Assembly (NCBI GenBank): GCA_027618515.1
Contig: JAQCEV010000020.1
Coordinates: forward strand, 1-37,038
DNA from: Chloroflexota bacterium
GTDB lineage: Bacteria; Chloroflexota; Dehalococcoidia; Lucifugimonadales; Australimonadaceae
Length of the DNA stretch: 37,038 bases
Reading direction: 5' to 3'
Part shown: piece by piece, positions 34,615 to 37,038 of the stretch
Layout: each line of letters opens with the position of its first letter
Numbering within the stretch: position 1 is the first letter of the stretch
Position numbers and translations under genes: made by a program
The notes under the pieces: generated by a model
The model's database searches: none
What the model saw: the letters and a program-made list of their open reading frames with translations, nothing else
What the model was told of the DNA's origin: nothing

Positions 34615-35268
34615 ATGGCTGACGACGGTAGGGAATCGAGCTGGTATTCGCACCTGATCGCGTTCATGTCGGCCCGCTTTGCAGTGGGAGTGGTCGTCCT
34701 CGTTCCTGTTGCGATCACCATCGTGATCTTGCAATTCGTTTTCAACTTCCTTGATGACTTCCTCGGGCCCGGGATCGAATCCCTGGCGGGACGCAATCTA
34801 CCCGGCGTGGGGCTGCTTGCCCTCCTACTGCTGATCTTTATGGTTGGCCTGTTCGCGATGAGTCGGTTCATCCGACGCGCTTCGGGCCGGATCGAGCGAT
34901 TGGTACTGAAATTGCCGGGCGTCGGTGTGGTCTACAGCGTGGGCAAAAAGATGACCGGCTCCTTCTCCGGGACAGGTGCCGGAGAGGGCTTTGGCCGCGT
35001 CGTGATGGTGGAGTACCCCCGTGACCAGGTTTGGTCGCTCGGGTTCCTGACCGGGTTCACGCAGTTGGATGGTGAACTACATGCGTTCGTTTACCTCCCC
35101 ACGGCCCCGATGCCCAACTCAGGTTGGATCGCCATGATTAGCGCTCTTCGGGTCTTTGACACCGATGTATCCCCACAAGAGGCGATGCAGGCGGTGCTTT
35201 CCAGCGGGTTGGCGAATCCCGATGCAATCAATCGAAGCCCGTTACCCGAGGTAGCGTCGGGTAGTTAG
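34615..35268 (+). CDS. DUF502 family membrane protein
   Basis: 217 residues of the DUF502 family. Two N-terminal membrane helices (about 21-45, FAVGVVVLVPVAITIVILQF; and about 63-84, LPGVGLLALLLLIFMVGLFA) precede a cytoplasmic or peripheral domain with the family signatures GVGVVYSVGKKM, FGRVVMVEYPRDQVWSLGFLTGF and FVYLPTAPMPNSGW. The role is unknown. ATG 34615 lies 26 bases after tRNA-Phe, so the gene may be transcribed from the tRNA promoter. Confidence 0.92.
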   Translation: MADDGRESSWYSHLIAFMSARFAVGVVVLVPVAITIVILQFVFNFLDDFLGPGIESLAGRNLPGVGLLALLLLIFMVGLFAMSRFIRRASGRIERLVLKLPGVGVVYSVGKKMTGSFSGTGAGEGFGRVVMVEYPRDQVWSLGFLTGFTQLDGELHAFVYLPTAPMPNSGWIAMISALRVFDTDVSPQEAMQAVLSSGLANPDAINRSPLPEVASGS

Positions 35269-35270
35269 CG

Positions 35271-35299
35271 CTGACACGAACGCGCACACCGTGTAAAAT
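35271..35299 (+). promoter_or_regulatory. Promoter of tRNA-Gly
   Basis: CTGACA (35271-35276), a 17-base spacer and TAAAAT (35294-35299), each one base from the sigma-70 consensus, about 35 bases before the tRNA. Confidence 0.7.
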
Positions 35300-35333
35300 A
35301 CCCTTCGTGGTGGGGAAGCCCGCCTCCAGACCG

Positions 35334-35408
35334 GCGGAAGTGGCTCAGTGGTAGAGCATCACCTTGCCAAGGTGAGGGTCGCGGGTTCGAATCCCGTCTT
35401 CCGCTCCA
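35334..35408 (+). tRNA. tRNA-Gly(GCC)
   Basis: Cloverleaf with acceptor GCGGAAG/CTTCCGC, D arm GCTCAGTGGTAGAGC, anticodon arm TCACC-TTGCCAA-GGTGA (anticodon GCC), T arm GCGGG-TTCGAAT-CCCGT, discriminator T and encoded CCA. Confidence 0.97.
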
Positions 35409-35420
35409 GATGGACATCAA

Positions 35421-35450
35421 GGCCACCGCATTGCGGTGGCCTATTCTTTT
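35421..35450 (+). terminator. Rho-independent terminator of tRNA-Gly
   Basis: Perfect 9-bp stem GGCCACCGC-att-GCGGTGGCC followed by TATTCTTTT, 12 bases after the tRNA. Confidence 0.9.
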
Positions 35451-35511
35451 GCGCATGCCTGCCGACCTACACTGCAAGTAGAATCAGCGCACCAATCAAT
35501 AGGAGCAATCG

Positions 35512-36237
35512 ATGGCCTTCAAATCATGGCGAGGCGACGTAGGGATCATCAAGCCAACCCTCCGTCCAGGGTCGCTTGAGGAATTCATTCGGTTGATTCC
35601 TGAGGGGATTGGAGTTGTCCCCCTATTCCTCGGGATCACCCGTGGCACAGTGGACGAGTTCACTGAGGCCATCAACGCCTACGAGACGAAGATTGCCGAA
35701 CTAGCGGAGCTCGAGGTGGATCTCATTCACCCCGAAGGCGCACCGCCTTTCATGATTCAAGGGTACGCGGGTGAACAGCGCATCATCGATGGCTGGGAAA
35801 CGAAGTACGGCATTCCCATGGTCACGTCCGGCCAGGTACAGGTGGAAGCGCTCAAGTCGTTGTACGTGAAAAAGGTCGTCGTGTCCTCCTACTCGAACGA
35901 GGGCACCAACGCTATCGTGTCATCTTACCTAGAAGAGGCTGGCATCCACGTGCTTGAGAACGCAGGTATCTCCGTGCCATTCGACCAAGCAGGCAACCTG
36001 TCCCAACACCAGGTGTACGCCCACACCAAGCAAGCCGTCCTACGTCACCCTGAAGCCGATGGCATCTTGCTGTTCGGATCAGGCTGGCGAAGCTTGGGCG
36101 CCATCGAGTTGCTGGAGCAAGACCTAGATATCCCGGTCATCCACCCGGTCCCCGCACGCGTCTGGGCTGTGCAGAAGCGATTGCGAGTCAATGAGCCGGT
36201 CTCCGGCTTTGGTCAACTGCTAGCAGAAATGCCCTAG
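35512..36237 (+). CDS. Asp/Glu racemase-superfamily (maleate isomerase / AMDase-like) protein without cysteine
   Basis: 241 residues resembling the maleate cis-trans isomerase / arylmalonate decarboxylase branch: GIIKPTLRPGSLEEFIRLIP start, VDLIHPEGAPPFMIQGY, the second Rossmann-like half KKVVVSSYSNEGTNAIVSSYLEEAG, and ADGILLFGSGWRSLGAIELLEQDLDIPVIHP. The superfamily normally uses one or two catalytic Cys; here both positions (around GAPPF and FGSGW) lack Cys and the whole protein contains none. It is therefore either a different chemistry or a binding protein. AGGAG lies 7 bases before ATG 35512. It stands alone between two tRNA genes. Confidence 0.8.
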   Translation: MAFKSWRGDVGIIKPTLRPGSLEEFIRLIPEGIGVVPLFLGITRGTVDEFTEAINAYETKIAELAELEVDLIHPEGAPPFMIQGYAGEQRIIDGWETKYGIPMVTSGQVQVEALKSLYVKKVVVSSYSNEGTNAIVSSYLEEAGIHVLENAGISVPFDQAGNLSQHQVYAHTKQAVLRHPEADGILLFGSGWRSLGAIELLEQDLDIPVIHPVPARVWAVQKRLRVNEPVSGFGQLLAEMP

Positions 36238-36265
36238 GTGCGGACACAACAACAGGGAAGGGCCG

Positions 36266-36295
36266 GTGACCTCCCGGCCCCGGGTCAGGTAAACT
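36266..36295 (+). promoter_or_regulatory. Candidate promoter of tRNA-Leu
   Basis: GTGACC (36266-36271), an 18-base spacer and TAAACT (36290-36295), 17 bases before the tRNA. A GGGCCGG/CCGGCCC stem overlaps the -35 region and could end the upstream transcript. Confidence 0.4.
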
Positions 36296-36311
36296 GACGG
36301 GGTTCGCCCAT

Positions 36312-36397
36312 GCCGAAGTGGCGGAATGGTAGACGCGACGGTCTCAAACACCGTTGGGGGCAACCTCATGCCGGTTCGACTCCGGCCTTCGGCACCA
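36312..36397 (+). tRNA. tRNA-Leu(CAA)
   Basis: Type II tRNA with acceptor GCCGAAG/CTTCGGC, anticodon arm ACGGT-CTCAAAC-ACCGT (anticodon CAA), a long variable arm, T arm GCCGG-TTCGACT-CCGGC, discriminator A and encoded CCA. Confidence 0.95.
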
Positions 36398-36407
36398 GGC
36401 TTATTTC

Positions 36408-36974
36408 CTACCCTTTTTCTGGAGTATGTTCCGGCTTCTTTTCGGCCCTCGGACCGAACGGCTCCGGCTGGAATGGCGCATCTCGCACGTCGATGTAGCC
36501 TTTGGCGCCGCGTTCACGTGCCGCCTCCTCCATCGGTCGACGCCACTCTTCGCGGACTGATGCGTGAACCATGCCAGAGTATTCCGCGTTCACTGGCCAC
36601 GCGTTGTTCAGACCCATCAGGTCCAGCCCCCTGGTCGCGATCGCCAGATTCATGGCGATCGACTCCGGGCTGACCAGCGCGATACGCTCGACAAGTTCGA
36701 AGCAAGTATTGATGAGCTCGTCGTGGGGCACAACGTCGTTCACGAGACCCAGTCGCATCGCCTCCCTGGCGTCGATGTGATCTCCCGTCAAACCGTAGCG
36801 CAGCGCATTCTTAAAGCCTGCCAGCAACGTCCACATGAAATGCGTGTTGGAGATCTGACGCACCTCGGGCTGGGCGAACACCGCTCGTTCGGATGCGTAT
36901 GTCATGTGCGTGCAGATCGCGTACCACGACCCCCAACCCATCGCCCAACCATTGATAGCGCCGATGACCGGGGT
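36408..36974 (-). pseudogene. Enoyl-CoA hydratase/isomerase, 5'-truncated
   Basis: The C-terminal two thirds of a crotonase-fold protein. The part present starts at PVIGAINGWAMGWG (the oxyanion-hole Gly region), followed by QPEVRQISNTHFMWTLLAGF, GDHIDAREAMRLGLVNDVVPHDEL and a C-terminal helix tail. The first ATG in frame is 36941, but homology extends upstream to about 36969, where it breaks and an in-frame TGA occurs at 36984-36986. About 100 N-terminal residues are missing, so the gene is broken by the sequence that follows. The 3' end lies 10 bases from convergent tRNA-Leu. Crotonase members act in acyl-CoA degradation; the substrate is unknown. Confidence 0.8.
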
Positions 36975-37038
36975 CGTGTCCCGTCAAGTGGTGTAAGAGC
37001 GTCACCCTCGTACTGTGATCAGGCTGCTCCAACGGGGA
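36970..37038. mobile_element. Probable insertion-sequence end (IS256-like)
   Basis: Sequence from about 36970 onward interrupts the hydratase. On the minus strand the segment 36971-37000 reads CTCTTACACCAC, a short spacer and GGGACACGACC, a layout like the ends of IS256/Mutator-type elements. No transposase gene is visible because the window stops 68 bases later. Exact boundaries and target duplication cannot be defined. Confidence 0.45.

Noticed and set aside
35265-35477. Minus-strand frame containing RRDSNPRPSPWQGDALPLSHF
   Set aside because: Spurious antisense translation of tRNA-Gly.

Overview
The window looks like a chromosomal segment of a moderately GC-rich, aerobic, non-photosynthetic bacterium, most likely a Chloroflexota of the Dehalococcoidia/SAR202 type. 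That placement is inferred from gene content and not from any marker gene. The supporting content is a quinol-oxidising alternative complex III (ACIII) operon with split ActB subunits, a molybdenum hydroxylase of the xanthine dehydrogenase/CoxL superfamily, an amidohydrolase_2 protein, a Cys-free relative of the Asp/Glu racemases, and several secreted proteins with Pro/Thr linkers. Six tRNA genes (Ala, Asn, Arg, Phe, Gly, Leu) lie in the window and all encode CCA.

Layout. 1-3143 is an accessory region: a frameshifted IS6-like transposase, about 1.2 kb with no recognisable gene, and a tyrosine integrase whose 3' end runs antisense into tRNA-Ala(CGC), the usual arrangement for an element inserted at a tRNA 3' end. 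3407-6151 holds tRNA-Asn, a frameshifted TolB/PD40-type exported protein, a secreted Hcp-fold protein and small membrane ORFs. 6241-10812 holds tRNA-Arg, an orphan PAS-PAS histidine kinase, a DUF1801 protein, an amidohydrolase, a TfoX N-terminal-domain protein and an alpha/beta hydrolase lacking the nucleophilic serine. 10817-17221 (minus strand) holds an ABC ATPase, a three-subunit molybdenum hydroxylase (FAD, 2Fe-2S and Mo subunits), a MoaD/ThiS-like protein with a tail after its Gly-Gly, and a class I aminotransferase. 17531-17730 is a 100-bp tandem duplication. 17774-30025 (minus strand) is one tightly packed run of 12 genes: a small membrane protein, ActA (five haems), ActB1 (Tat-exported), ActB2 (Fe-S), two NrfD-type membrane subunits, ActD, ActE, then cytochrome c maturation genes ccmH, ccmF, a ccmI-like gene and an exported membrane protein. 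A small Tat-leader protein is divergent from it. 31104-34423 holds two secreted/surface protein genes, each cut by one in-frame stop codon. 34513-36397 holds tRNA-Phe, a DUF502 membrane protein, tRNA-Gly with a clear terminator, the Cys-free racemase-like protein and tRNA-Leu. The right edge is an enoyl-CoA hydratase fragment interrupted by what looks like an insertion-sequence end.

How it works together. ACIII would oxidise membrane quinol and pass electrons through its cytochrome subunits towards a terminal oxidase that is not in the window. The CcmF/CcmH/CcmI-like proteins would attach the haems that ActA and ActE need, which explains their co-transcription. The molybdenum hydroxylase operon oxidises an unknown organic substrate.

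The strongest oddities are the paired surface genes with single in-frame stops (31704 TAG, 33191 TGA) near a 9-G tract, the Cys-free racemase-like protein, the serine-less hydrolase, the tailed MoaD-like protein, and an exported Hcp-like protein with no type VI secretion genes in view. About 20 kb of metabolic genes in the same window are intact, so widespread sequencing error is not the obvious explanation for the broken surface genes.
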